Positions 10,514-19,908 of a stretch of DNA of 64,000 nucleotides are shown one piece after another. The notes below the pieces were generated by a model that was given only the letters and a program-made list of their open reading frames with translations, was not told the DNA's origin and did not search any database. The stretch is from Alloyangia pacifica (GTDB lineage: Bacteria; Pseudomonadota; Alphaproteobacteria; Rhodobacterales; Rhodobacteraceae): assembly GCF_020524285.1 (NCBI RefSeq), contig NZ_JAIVKX010000009.1:124001-188000 (forward strand). Reading direction: 5' to 3'. Position 1 is the first letter of the stretch. Each line of letters opens with the position of its first letter. A program made the position numbers and the translations under genes.

Positions 10514-10969
10514 TCAGGTGATGGCCTCGAGCCGCTCCTTGGACATGTCGCCGGGCACGATGGTCAGCGGGATCGGCAGGCTGCCCGAGCTGCGGGTCAT
10601 CTGATTGACCAGCGGCCCCGGCCCCTTCTTGTCGGCGGCCGCGCCGAGCACCAGCACGCCGATGCTGGGATCGTCGTTCACCTGCCCGAGGATCTCGGTC
10701 ACCGGGTCGCCTTCGCGGATCACCAGCTCGGGGTCGACCCCCTGCCGGTCGCGCATCCACTTGGCAAAGACCTCGTAATGCGCCTCGATGCGCTCCCGCG
10801 CCTCTTCGCGCATGATGTCCCCGACCCCGATCCAGTGGTTGAATTCGTCCGGTTCGATCACCGAGAGGATCGCAACGCCGCCCCCGGTCTTGGCCGCCCG
10901 CATGGCGGCGAACCGCATGGCATTGAGGCATTCGCGGCTGTCGTCCAGCACGACGAGAAATTTGCGCAT
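10514..10969 (-). CDS. Universal stress protein (UspA) family
   Basis: 151 residues forming one Usp domain: KFLVVLDDSRECLNAMRFAA at the N-terminus, and a C-terminal GAAADKKGPGPLVNQM followed by RSSGSLPIPLTIVPG, which resembles the G-2x-G-9x-G(S/T) nucleotide-binding pattern. Stands alone on the minus strand. Physiological role cannot be assigned. Confidence 0.85.
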   Translation of the reverse strand: MRKFLVVLDDSRECLNAMRFAAMRAAKTGGGVAILSVIEPDEFNHWIGVGDIMREEARERIEAHYEVFAKWMRDRQGVDPELVIREGDPVTEILGQVNDDPSIGVLVLGAAADKKGPGPLVNQMTRSSGSLPIPLTIVPGDMSKERLEAIT

Positions 10970-11063
10970 CCCAAGTCTCCTTCGGGGCGATCATGGCGCA
11001 GGGGCAAGGCGCAGGCAACGGGCTTTTGCCACCGTCGAAAAATGCCCGACGATCCGTCCGATG

Positions 11064-12332
11064 TCAGCGTTCGAGATGCGCCGCCATGCCCCGCGCGACA
11101 GGCCGCAGCATCCGCGTTCCGAGCCAGCCCCCGAGCGCCGTGAGCGCCTGCGCGAAGGCCAGCCAGAGCAGCGCCACCGTGGCAAAGGCGTGGTCCGAGA
11201 CGCGCACCAGGGTGCGGAAGGTCCGCGATTTGCCCAGCACTTCCATCACCCCGCGCGTCTCGGAGCCCGCCACCTCCGACACCCGCGCCAGCCGCGCCGC
11301 ATCCTCGGCGCCGTCGACGTGGCGCAGCAGCAGCACGCCATCGGTCATCGAGGTATCCCCCACCACCCGGCTCACGTCGCCGGCCACCGCCTCGGCCCTT
11401 GCCAGCCGGGCGCTGTCAGCGGCGTCGCCTGTGCCCGAGACCAGCCGCCGCAGCATCGCCGGATCGGCCAGCCGCGCCAGCTCGTCGAGGAAGGAGGGCG
11501 TCAGCGTGCGCAGCCGCCGCCCCATGCGCAGCGCGGTGGCCCCGGCCTTGACCGTGGCCGAGGTGCCGCCGGTCAGCGCCAGCGTGCCGGTCGCGGCGAG
11601 CCCCACTGTGGCCAGCGTGACCTCGACCTTGTCGACCTCGGCACCGCTGAAATAGTCGCCCCCGGCGCGGCGCAGCGCATTGAGATCGCCGATCGGGGTC
11701 AGTTCCAGCGGGATGCCGCAATAGGCCAGCATCTGCAACGAGGGGCAATTGGCGATGTCGGCGGCGCAGATGCCACAGGCCTCGACCTTGCCCCAGACGC
11801 TGTCCTTGGCCTCGCGCAGCGCGTCGATCTGCTCGGACTGCGCATGTTCAGGCGCGACCCCGATCCGCGCCGCCACCGGCAGCAGCATGTCGATGCGGTC
11901 AAGGTCCTGCGCCTCCAGCGCCGCGCCGATCTCCTGCGCCAGCCGCTCCGGGGTGAGGGTCTGCACCAGCGCCGCGTCAAGCGCGCGGCGCACCTCCGCC
12001 TCGCTGGCGGTGAGGAAGGGCTGGGCAAAGGGATGGGTGGTCAGTGCCCAGAGGCCGAGCGCGAGGCTGAGCAGCAGCGGCACGGCGCGAATGCCCCGCG
12101 CTACATTTCTGCGGGACTTGCGCGGCGCCTGGCGTGCAGCGGAGCCCCCAGTGAACCCCGATGCCCGCTTGGCGCGGAGCCCCGCCCCGTCCGCTGCGGC
12201 GGCGGCGCCCTGCCCCGGGCCGACCCGCGGTGCGCCCCGATCCGTTGCGGCGTCGAAATATCGTTCCGCCCGCAGCACCTTGCGCTGCGGCTCCTGCGGG
12301 CGTGTCGCGCGAAGCGGCGGCTCGCGGCGCAA
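11064..12332 (-). CDS. Hypothetical membrane protein, function not recognised
   Basis: Up to 422 residues; I do not recognise the family. A hydrophobic segment (AVPLLLSLALGLWALT) lies near residue 85 and a second (HAFATVALLWLAFAQALTALGGWLG) near the C-terminus. Between them is an alanine- and arginine-rich region with four closely spaced Cys (CGICAADIANC, then YCGIP) and helical repeats. The first 70 or so residues are low complexity, so the true start may be internal. It follows the aminotransferase gene after only three bases on the same strand, so it may be co-transcribed. The Cys group could bind metal or form disulfides; this is a guess. Confidence 0.55.
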   Translation of the reverse strand: MRREPPLRATRPQEPQRKVLRAERYFDAATDRGAPRVGPGQGAAAAADGAGLRAKRASGFTGGSAARQAPRKSRRNVARGIRAVPLLLSLALGLWALTTHPFAQPFLTASEAEVRRALDAALVQTLTPERLAQEIGAALEAQDLDRIDMLLPVAARIGVAPEHAQSEQIDALREAKDSVWGKVEACGICAADIANCPSLQMLAYCGIPLELTPIGDLNALRRAGGDYFSGAEVDKVEVTLATVGLAATGTLALTGGTSATVKAGATALRMGRRLRTLTPSFLDELARLADPAMLRRLVSGTGDAADSARLARAEAVAGDVSRVVGDTSMTDGVLLLRHVDGAEDAARLARVSEVAGSETRGVMEVLGKSRTFRTLVRVSDHAFATVALLWLAFAQALTALGGWLGTRMLRPVARGMAAHLER

Positions 12333-12335
12333 GGC

Positions 12336-13199
12336 TCAGCCTTCGGTCAGCGCCCAGTCCCAGTAGAGTTCGCGCACGCGGCGCGCCACGGGACCGATCT
12401 GATAGTTGGTATCCTCGAAGCCCGAGACCGGCGTCACCTTCTGCAGGTTGCCCGACAGGAAGACCTCGTCGGCGCCCTCGAAATCCTCGAAGGACAGCAC
12501 CGCCTCGTGGACCTCCATGCCGTCGGCGCGCATGTTCTGGATGTGGCGCGCGCGGGTGATGCCCGACAGGAAGGTGCCGTTGGCGATCGGGGTAAAGACC
12601 ACACCGTCCTTGACCATGAAGACGTTGGCCGTGGCGCTCTCGGCGACATTGCCGAGCGCGTCGGCCACCAGCGCATTGCCAAAGCCGCGCGAGCGCACAT
12701 CACGCAGCATGCGGGCGTTGTTGGGATAGAGGCAGCCGGCCTTGGCATTGCAGACCGAGCTCTCGAGCACCGGGCGGCGGAACCTGGTGCGGCCCAGGTG
12801 GGTCGCCGCGCCCTCGGGCGCCATGGGAATCTCCTCGAGCGAGATGGCAAAGGCGGTGCCCTCCTCGCCCGGCACGATGGCCGTGGAGTCGCCCTGCGTC
12901 GCCCAGTACATCGGGCGGATGTAGATTGCCGCCTCCTTGGGGTAGGCCGCGAGACCCTCCCAGACGATCTGCACCATCTCCTCGGTCGACACGAAGGGCG
13001 TCAGCATCAGCGCCTTGGCCGAGCGGTTGATCCGCGCGCAGTGGGCGTAGAGATCCGGGGCGATGCCGTTGACGTAGCGGGCGCCGTCGAAGACCGAACT
13101 GCCCAGCCAGGCGGCGTGGTCGGCGCCGCGCATGATCATCACGTCGCCATCGTGCCAGGTGCCCTGGAAATAGGTGCGGATGTTCTTGCCCGTTGCCAT
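12336..13199 (-). CDS. ilvE: Branched-chain amino acid aminotransferase (class IV PLP)
   Basis: 287 residues of the fold-type IV aminotransferase family. Seen: GSSVFDGARYVNG near residue 33, the lysine region VCNAKAGCLYPNNARM near 160, and EVFLSGNLQKVTPVSG near the C-terminus. It would transfer amino groups between glutamate and branched-chain 2-oxo acids. D-amino acid aminotransferase or 4-amino-4-deoxychorismate lyase are alternatives in this fold, but the N-terminal block fits IlvE best. Confidence 0.8.
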   Translation of the reverse strand: MATGKNIRTYFQGTWHDGDVMIMRGADHAAWLGSSVFDGARYVNGIAPDLYAHCARINRSAKALMLTPFVSTEEMVQIVWEGLAAYPKEAAIYIRPMYWATQGDSTAIVPGEEGTAFAISLEEIPMAPEGAATHLGRTRFRRPVLESSVCNAKAGCLYPNNARMLRDVRSRGFGNALVADALGNVAESATANVFMVKDGVVFTPIANGTFLSGITRARHIQNMRADGMEVHEAVLSFEDFEGADEVFLSGNLQKVTPVSGFEDTNYQIGPVARRVRELYWDWALTEG

Positions 13200-13300
13200 C
13201 GTCGTGTCTCCTGCGAAAGTTGCGCGGACCCTATGCCCGCGCGTCCGCGAGGTCCAGTGGCACGGCGCGCGCCCTCACGGAAGAGCGAGCGCCGGGCCTG

Positions 13301-14074
13301 TCAGCCCAGCGTCACGTCGAGGAACATCATCAGGATCAGCCCGAAGAGCAGCCCCGTCGTCGCCCGCTTCTGGTGGCCGTTGCGGTGGGTCTCGGGGACG
13401 ATCTCGTGGCTGATGATGTAGAGCATCGCGCCGGCCGCAAAGGTCAGCCCCCAGGGCAGCAGCACCGAGCTGACCGAGACCGCGACAACCCCGAACAGCG
13501 CCCCCACCGGCTCGACCAGCCCGGTGAGCGCGGTGTAGAGCAGCGCCTTCCAGCGCGAGTACCCCAGGCCGACCAGCGCCACCGCCACGGCCAGCCCCTC
13601 GGGCATGTCCTGCAGCGAAATGCCGGTCATCACCGAAAACCCGTTGGTCCGGTCGACCCCATAGGCGACACCGATCGACAGCCCCTCGGGGAAGTTGTGG
13701 ATCGAGATCGCCAGCACGAAGAGCCAGATCCGCGCAAAGGTGGCCTGGTCCGCCCCGCCCTCGGGGCCGGTCTTGAAGTGCTCGTGCGGAATGGCGTGGT
13801 TGAGCCAGGCCACGAAACCCGACCCGAAGGCGATGCCGAAAGCGGCGATGGCGGCGGCGATCCAGACCGATCCTGTCTGCTCCTGCGCCACGTCGATGCC
13901 CGGGATGATCAGCGAGAAATAGGAGGCCGAGAGCATCACGCCCGCGGCGAAGCCCAGCATCATGTCCGACGTGGCCTGCGTCATCTTGCGCCCGACCAGC
14001 GCCGGGATCGCCCCCGCCGTGGTCGCGATCGCCGCGATCATGCCGCCGCCAACGCCCCAGAAAATGTCCTGCAT
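13301..14074 (-). CDS. ZIP family metal transporter
   Basis: 257 residues with about eight predicted membrane segments and the two ZIP metal-path motifs: HNFPEGLSIGVAYG in the fourth helix and SLQDMPEGLAVAVAL in the fifth. Imports Zn2+ or another divalent metal across the inner membrane. The start at 14074 (MQDIFWGVGG) has GGAGG four bases upstream; the ATG three bases earlier is too close to it. Opposite strand to lldD, with divergent promoters in 14075-14198. Confidence 0.85.
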   Translation of the reverse strand: MQDIFWGVGGGMIAAIATTAGAIPALVGRKMTQATSDMMLGFAAGVMLSASYFSLIIPGIDVAQEQTGSVWIAAAIAAFGIAFGSGFVAWLNHAIPHEHFKTGPEGGADQATFARIWLFVLAISIHNFPEGLSIGVAYGVDRTNGFSVMTGISLQDMPEGLAVAVALVGLGYSRWKALLYTALTGLVEPVGALFGVVAVSVSSVLLPWGLTFAAGAMLYIISHEIVPETHRNGHQKRATTGLLFGLILMMFLDVTLG

Positions 14075-14198
14075 CATGCCTCCGAGCTGCTCGCGCGCAC
14101 TAAACGGTCTTGCAGGGGGAGATACAAGCACACGTCATTGCGCAAATTTCCCGGAAGCGGTAAGGAAACCTGACCAGTCCAAGGAGGAACCCCGGCCC

Positions 14199-15365
14199 AT
14201 GCCCGTGATCACCGAGATCGAAGACCTCAAGCGCATCTACAAGCGCCGGGTGCCCAAGATGTTCTACGACTACTGCGAGTCGGGCAGCTGGACAGAGCAG
14301 ACCTTCCGCGAGAACAGCTCGGATTTCGACCAGCTCTACCTGCGCCAGCGCGTCGCCATCGACATGACCGGACGCAGCACGGCGACGCAGATGATCGGGC
14401 AGGACGTGGCAATGCCGGTGGCGCTCGCGCCGGTCGGCATGACCGGGATGCAGAACGCCGACGGCGAGATCAAGGCGGCCAAGGCGGCCGAGAAGTTCGG
14501 CGTGCCCTATTGCCTGTCGACCATGTCGATCTGCTCGATCGAGGACGTGGCCGAGAACACCTCCAAGCCGTTCTGGATGCAGGTCTACACGCTCAAGGAC
14601 GACGACTACATGAAGCGTCTCTTCGACCGAGCCAAGGACGCCAAGTGCTCGGCGGCGGTGATCACGGTCGATCTGCAGATGCTCGGCCAGCGCCACAAGG
14701 ATCTGAAGAATGGCCTCTCGGCCCCGCCCAAGCTGACCCCGAAGTCGATCGCCAACATGGCCACGAAGGTGCCGTGGGGGCTGGAAATGCTGCAGACCAA
14801 GCGGCGGTTCTTCGGCAATATCGTCGGCCACGCCAAGGGTGTGACGGACCCCTCCTCGCTGACCACCTGGACCGCGCAGAGCTTCGACCAGGCGCTCGAC
14901 TGGGACCGCATCCGCGAGTTCCGCAAGATGTGGGACGGCCCGCTGATCATCAAGGGCATCATCGACCCGCGCGACGCCCTGGAAGCTTGCAACGTCGGCG
15001 CCGATGCCATCGTCGTGTCGAACCACGGCGGGCGGCAGCTCGACGGCGCGCTCAGCTCGATCCGCGCGCTGGCGCCGATCATGGATGCGGTAGGCGACAA
15101 GATCGAGGTGCATCTCGACAGCGGCGTGCGCTCGGGCCAGGACGTGCTGAAGGCCGTCGCCATGGGCGCCAAGGGCTGCTGGATCGGCCGCGCCTACATC
15201 TATGGCCTCGGCGCCATGGGCGAGGCCGGCGTGACACGCGCGCTCGAGGTGATCCACAAGGAACTCGACGTGTCGATGGCGCTTTGCGGGCGCACCGACG
15301 TCAATACGGTGGATCGCGATATCCTCATGATCCCCAAGGGGTTTTCCGGCGACTGGGAGGACTGA
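14199..15365 (+). CDS. lldD: FMN-dependent alpha-hydroxy-acid dehydrogenase (L-lactate dehydrogenase type)
   Basis: 388 residues of the FMN-dependent alpha-hydroxy-acid oxidase/dehydrogenase barrel. Motifs: KMFYDYCESGSWTEQTF near residue 20, the catalytic-His block VVSNHGGRQLDGALSS near 268-283, and the flavin-phosphate region HLDSGVRSGQDVLKA. Oxidises L-lactate or a related 2-hydroxy acid and passes electrons to the quinone pool. The start at 14199 follows a strong AAGGAGG at 14181. Mandelate or glycolate oxidase are possible alternatives. Confidence 0.85.
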   Translation: MPVITEIEDLKRIYKRRVPKMFYDYCESGSWTEQTFRENSSDFDQLYLRQRVAIDMTGRSTATQMIGQDVAMPVALAPVGMTGMQNADGEIKAAKAAEKFGVPYCLSTMSICSIEDVAENTSKPFWMQVYTLKDDDYMKRLFDRAKDAKCSAAVITVDLQMLGQRHKDLKNGLSAPPKLTPKSIANMATKVPWGLEMLQTKRRFFGNIVGHAKGVTDPSSLTTWTAQSFDQALDWDRIREFRKMWDGPLIIKGIIDPRDALEACNVGADAIVVSNHGGRQLDGALSSIRALAPIMDAVGDKIEVHLDSGVRSGQDVLKAVAMGAKGCWIGRAYIYGLGAMGEAGVTRALEVIHKELDVSMALCGRTDVNTVDRDILMIPKGFSGDWED

Positions 15366-15377
15366 CCCGGAACCGGT

Positions 15378-15404
15378 GATGGCGCGGCCCCGGGCCTCGC
15401 CATC
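15378..15404. terminator. Possible bidirectional terminator between convergent genes
   Basis: GATGGCG pairs with CGCCATC around a GC-rich interior that can extend the stem, in the 54-base gap between lldD (plus) and the FAH-family gene (minus). No clear T run on either side, so only position and symmetry support it. Confidence 0.35.
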
Positions 15405-15419
15405 GCAGGCATTGCCGCC

Positions 15420-16109
15420 TCAGGCGATGCTGATGCTGAGCGGCGCGAGCCCCTCGATCTCGACCACGCAGGTATCGCCGCGCTCCAGCGCGCTCACCCC
15501 TGCCGGCGTGCCGGTGTAGATCAGGTCCCCGGCCTTCAGCTCGACCAGCCCCGACAGGTAAGAGATCACCTCGGGCACCGACCAGATCATCTGCGCCATG
15601 TCGCCGTTCTGCCGCTCCTCGCCGTTGACGGCGAGCCGCAGCGTGCCCTTGTCGAGATGCCCGACTTCGGCCACCGGATGCACCGGCCCGCAGACCGCCG
15701 CGTAGTCGAACCCCTTGGCCATGGTCCAGGGCCGACCCTTCTTCTTGGCCTCGGCCTGCACGTCGCGGCGGGTGAGGTCGATCCCGGCGGCATAGCCCCA
15801 GACGCAGTCAAGTGCCTCATCCTCGGGAATGTCGACGCCGCCCTTGCCGAGCGCCACCACCAGTTCGCCCTCGTGGTGCAGGTCGGCGGTCGCGGGCGGG
15901 TACGGAATGGCATCCCCGGCCTCGGCGATGGTGTCGATCGGCTTGTCGAAGAAGAACGGCGGCTCGCGGTCCGGATCATGCCCCATCTCGCGCGCGTGCT
16001 CGGCGTAGTTGCGGCCGACGCAGAAGATCCGGCGCAGCGGGAAGCGGGCCTCGCTGCCGGTGACGGCGACCGAGGGCTGCGGCTGCGGGGCGAAGACGAA
16101 ATCACTCAT
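15420..16109 (-). CDS. Fumarylacetoacetate hydrolase family protein
   Basis: 229 residues of the FAHD1-like fold. Seen: RIFCVGRNYAEHAREMG near residue 28, the metal-ligand block HHEGELVVALGKG near 80-92, and GDLIYTGTPAGVSAL near the C-terminus. Members are acylpyruvate hydrolases, oxaloacetate decarboxylases or isomerases in aromatic catabolism. It is convergent with lldD and not in an obvious pathway operon, so substrate is open. Confidence 0.85.
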   Translation of the reverse strand: MSDFVFAPQPQPSVAVTGSEARFPLRRIFCVGRNYAEHAREMGHDPDREPPFFFDKPIDTIAEAGDAIPYPPATADLHHEGELVVALGKGGVDIPEDEALDCVWGYAAGIDLTRRDVQAEAKKKGRPWTMAKGFDYAAVCGPVHPVAEVGHLDKGTLRLAVNGEERQNGDMAQMIWSVPEVISYLSGLVELKAGDLIYTGTPAGVSALERGDTCVVEIEGLAPLSISIA

Positions 16110-16308
16110 GCGGGTGTCCTTCCTGTGGTGCCGCCCGCGCAGCGCACCGCACGGGCCTTGTTGCGCAAAGCTCTAGCAGGCCCTGCGGCCAAGACCAGCC
16201 GGTAGAAGAAAGATTGATGCAACGATCAGGCGGCTCGGTGACAGGGATTTGCCCGCCCCCGCGCGATCTGCTAGCGCAGGGATCGACGCCCCAACCACAG
16301 GCCCGACC

Positions 16309-17625
16309 ATGAGCGATCTCTTCGACGCCGCGCCCCTCAAGGGCCATGTGCCCCTCGCCGCCGCGCTGCGGCCCGAGACGCTGGACGACGTGGTGGGGCA
16401 GCAGGCGATCACCGCACCCGGCTCGATCCTGCGCCGCCGCATCGCCGCCAAGGCGCTGGGGAGCATCATCCTCTACGGCCCGCCGGGCATCGGCAAGACC
16501 ACCATTGCCCGCGCCGTGGGCAACATGCTGGGCAAGGAATTCCGCCCGCTGCACGCCACCCGCGACGGCGTCAAGGAACTGCGCAAGATCGCCGACGAGG
16601 CGCGCATCCGTCCACTGCTGATCTTCGTCGACGAGGTGCACCGCTTCTCGGCCACGCAGGCCGACGACCTGCTGTCGATCTGCGAGGAAGGCACCGCCGA
16701 TTTCGTCGGCGCGACCACCGGCAACCCCTACCACGCGCTGCCGCCCGCGCTGGTCTCGCGCTCGACCATCCTCAAGCTCGAGCCGATGACCCTCGAGGAC
16801 ATGGAGGTCGTGGTGCGCCGCGGCATCGACCATCTGGCTTCGCAGGGCATCGAGGTCACCATGGCGCCCGAGCAGGTGACACTGATCGCCGGGCGCTCCG
16901 GCGGCGATGCGCGCCGCGCGCTGACCACGCTGGAAAGCCTCGCCATCGGCCATGGCGTCGGGCGGGACGGCGGCGCGGTGGAGATCACCGAGTCCATGCT
17001 CGAGGAGGCCTATGCCTCGGCGGCGATCAACCACGACCGCTCGGGCGATCAGCATTACGACGTGGTGTCGGCCTTCGTGAAATCCATGCGCGGCTCGGAT
17101 CCGGACGCGACCCTTTACTGGCTCGCCCGGCTGATCCATGCCGGCGAGGACCCGCGCTACATCGCCCGCCGCATCATGATCCACGCCTCGGAAGATGTGG
17201 GGCTGGCCGACAATACCGCGCTGCAAACCGCCGTCGCCGCCTCGCAGGCGGTGGAGAAGATCGGCTATCCGGAAAGCCAGATCATCCTCGCCCATGCCGC
17301 GCTGCACGTGGCCCGCGCGCCGAAGTCGGGCTCGGTGACGCGGGGCATCGGCGCGGCGCTCGGCCATGTCACGAGCCAGCCGCCCGCCCCGGTGCCGCTG
17401 CACCTGCGCGATGCGCATTACAAGGGCGCCGAGAAACTCGGCCACGTCGGCTATCTCTTCCCGCATGACGACCCGCGCGGCTGGGTCGAGCAGGTCTACG
17501 CCCCGGGCATTTCGCAGGGCGCCTTCTACCAGAGCGACGCGCGCGAGGCGGCGACCTTCGAGAAACGCGCCGACGCCTTCTGGGAAGGCGTGACCGGCCA
17601 GCCCCAGCCCCGCCGCCGCGGCTGA
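16309..17625 (+). CDS. rarA: Replication-associated recombination protein A (RarA/MgsA AAA ATPase)
   Basis: 438 residues of the RarA/Mgs1/WRNIP1 family. Walker A is YGPPGIGKTTIARAVGN near residues 50-66, Walker B LIFVDEVHRFS near 104-114, followed by sensor 1 GATTGNPYHAL. The C-terminal half contains AAAASQAVEKIGYPE-like tetramerisation sequence and HLRDAHYKGAEKLGHV. Acts at stalled replication forks with RecA and SSB. The start at 16309 (MSDLFDAAPL) is the first codon of the conserved N-terminus. Confidence 0.9.
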   Translation: MSDLFDAAPLKGHVPLAAALRPETLDDVVGQQAITAPGSILRRRIAAKALGSIILYGPPGIGKTTIARAVGNMLGKEFRPLHATRDGVKELRKIADEARIRPLLIFVDEVHRFSATQADDLLSICEEGTADFVGATTGNPYHALPPALVSRSTILKLEPMTLEDMEVVVRRGIDHLASQGIEVTMAPEQVTLIAGRSGGDARRALTTLESLAIGHGVGRDGGAVEITESMLEEAYASAAINHDRSGDQHYDVVSAFVKSMRGSDPDATLYWLARLIHAGEDPRYIARRIMIHASEDVGLADNTALQTAVAASQAVEKIGYPESQIILAHAALHVARAPKSGSVTRGIGAALGHVTSQPPAPVPLHLRDAHYKGAEKLGHVGYLFPHDDPRGWVEQVYAPGISQGAFYQSDAREAATFEKRADAFWEGVTGQPQPRRRG

Positions 17626-17834
17626 GGCCCCTGCCCGCCGCTTGGGCAGCGCCGGGCGTGACACATCTCAACAGGGCATCGCGGCTATCGGTTGGCGGCG
17701 GGCGCGATATACTCGACCATATTGTTCCGGCCGCGAATCGCGGTCGCCCGTAAGTATTTGACAGCAAGAATTTCGGTTGGCCGCTTTTCCGGCCCGCATT
17801 TTACAGTGAGCTCTTTGCGTTCTGGAGATTTCCC

Positions 17835-19838
17835 ATGAAGTACCGCTCCGAGATTGATGGTTTGCGCTCCGTCGCGGTCCTTCCAGTCATCCTCTTCCAT
17901 GCCGGATCGAGCCTGTTCAGCGGCGGCTACGTCGGGGTCGACATCTTCTTCGTGATCAGCGGCCACCTCATCACCACGATCATCGTGGCCGAGCTGAGCC
18001 GCGGCGAGTTCAGCCTGATGCGCTTCTACGAACGTCGCGCGAAACGCATTCTTCCCGCGCTCTGCCTGGTCAGCGTGACCGCCCTGCTGCTGGGCTGGAT
18101 CTACCTGCAGGATAGGGACTTCGTCGAGTTCGTGCGCAGTCTTCTGGGGGTCGCGACCTTTTCCTCGAACATCCTGTTCTGGATGGAGGCGGATTATTTC
18201 GACACCGCCGCCGAGTTGAAACCGATGCTGCACACCTGGAGCCTCGCGGTTGAGGAACAATTCTACATCTTCTTCCCGCTGCTCTTGATGCTGTTCTGGC
18301 GGTATGGGCAGAAGGTCGTGCTCTACGTGCTGATCGCGATCTTCGTGGTCAGCCTCGCGCTGGCGCAATGGCAGGTGCGGACCGACCCGATGTCGGCCTT
18401 CTTCCTGCTGCACGCCCGTGCCTGGGAATTGGGGATCGGAGCCTTCTGCGCCTTCTACCTGCGGGCCGGGCACCCGCCGCTGGCTGCCGGTCTGCGCAAC
18501 GGCCTTTCGGCGCTGGGGCTGGGGCTGATCGCCGTCGCGGTCTTCGGCTTCACCGCCGAGACACCGACGCCAAGCCTGATCACTCTGCTCCCGACGGTCG
18601 GTGCCGCGCTAATCATCCTCTTCGCCACGGGCGGCACCCTGGTGCAGCGCCTGCTCAGCACCCGCGCCATGGTTGGTGTCGGGCTGATTTCCTACAGCGC
18701 CTACCTCTGGCACCAGCCGCTGATGGCCTTCGCCCGACACAATTCTCTTGAAGAGCCCGCCTGGTACGTCATGGCGGCGCTGATCGCGCTGACGCTGCTG
18801 CTCGCCTCGCTGAGCTGGAAATACGTCGAGACGCCGGTCCGCAAGGGGCGTTACCCCCGTTTCAAGCTGTTCGGCGTCAGCGCCACCGGGCTCGCCGTTT
18901 TTGCCGGGCTGGGGCTCTTCATCCACAAGTACGACTATCTCGATTACCGCAGCGGCCAGTTCAACGCGCTCAACTCCCAGATCAGCCTGCTCGACTACGC
19001 GAACGACAACATGGCGCTGCTCGAGGCCAGCGCGATGCCGTTCAGCGGCTACGCCCACAACCTCGCCTGCCTCGGCAATTGCGACAACGGCCACCAGGAG
19101 CGCGACTGGTTCAGCGCCGACGGCTCGAAGCTGCGGCTGCTGCTGGTCGGCAACTCGCACTCCAAGGACATCTTCAACATGCTCCTCTTCAGCGAGGAGG
19201 CGATGCAATGGATCCAGCCCGGCCGCTACACCACCCAGATCGGCGATCTCGGGCCGCACAGCAAGTTCTTCAGCGCGCGCAGCTACGCCGCGGCGGACGC
19301 GGTCATGGTGGTCAGCCGCTACAAGGACTCCCGCGACGATATCGAAGTGCTGGGAGAGCTGGTGAAGCACATGCTGGATGACGGCAAGCCGGTCATCCTC
19401 GTGAAGAACATCTTCGAGTTCCCCAGCTACCTCGGCGGCAAGTGGACGGTCTTCGACAAGACGGTGCACGCCGCCGCGGCCGAGGGCATCACCGATCCGG
19501 CAACCATCGTCTCGCGCTCGAACCACGAGTACTACGAGATCTACAAGAGCGGCGCGACGGAAGACCGGGTGATCGCGGCCAATGCCGAGATCGACCGGCT
19601 GAAGGCCCAATACCCCGACCTCATCGTGCTCGACCGCATGGACTACGTCTGCTCGGAGGCCGAGGAGACTTGCTATTCCGCCAGCGCCACGCTGAAACAG
19701 TATTTCCCGGACTACGGCCACCACACCCAGGCCGGGGCGGAGTTCTTCAGCGGCCGCATGGACGCGGTCGGATGGATCGCCCCGGTGCTCGAGCTGGCGC
19801 ACCACAAGCAGACCGCGCAGAACATGGCGGCGGAGTGA
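17835..19838 (+). CDS. OafA/YrhL-type membrane acyltransferase with C-terminal SGNH domain
   Basis: 667 residues. The N-terminal half (about residues 1-350) is an Acyl_transf_3 domain: SEIDGLRSVAVLPVILFHAG with the catalytic His, then about ten membrane helices and RAKRILPAL. The C-terminal half is an SGNH-like periplasmic domain with LLLVGNSHSKDIFN near 437 (catalytic Ser) and DYGHHTQAGAEFF near the end (His). Such proteins O-acetylate cell-surface polysaccharide or peptidoglycan. It stands alone between rarA and the nif region, with a 209-base AT-richer leader upstream, so the acceptor is unknown. Confidence 0.85.
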   Translation: MKYRSEIDGLRSVAVLPVILFHAGSSLFSGGYVGVDIFFVISGHLITTIIVAELSRGEFSLMRFYERRAKRILPALCLVSVTALLLGWIYLQDRDFVEFVRSLLGVATFSSNILFWMEADYFDTAAELKPMLHTWSLAVEEQFYIFFPLLLMLFWRYGQKVVLYVLIAIFVVSLALAQWQVRTDPMSAFFLLHARAWELGIGAFCAFYLRAGHPPLAAGLRNGLSALGLGLIAVAVFGFTAETPTPSLITLLPTVGAALIILFATGGTLVQRLLSTRAMVGVGLISYSAYLWHQPLMAFARHNSLEEPAWYVMAALIALTLLLASLSWKYVETPVRKGRYPRFKLFGVSATGLAVFAGLGLFIHKYDYLDYRSGQFNALNSQISLLDYANDNMALLEASAMPFSGYAHNLACLGNCDNGHQERDWFSADGSKLRLLLVGNSHSKDIFNMLLFSEEAMQWIQPGRYTTQIGDLGPHSKFFSARSYAAADAVMVVSRYKDSRDDIEVLGELVKHMLDDGKPVILVKNIFEFPSYLGGKWTVFDKTVHAAAAEGITDPATIVSRSNHEYYEIYKSGATEDRVIAANAEIDRLKAQYPDLIVLDRMDYVCSEAEETCYSASATLKQYFPDYGHHTQAGAEFFSGRMDAVGWIAPVLELAHHKQTAQNMAAE

Positions 19839-19908
19839 GCGCATCCGGACTGGAAAGCCCCCACGCCTGCGACGTGGGAGTCGATCGCTCGCCGTACGAA
19901 GACCCGCC

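Noticed and set aside
19859-19878. CCCACG/CGTGGG hairpin between the acyltransferase and SIR2-like genes as a terminator
   Set aside because: Only a 6-bp stem with no T run on either strand.
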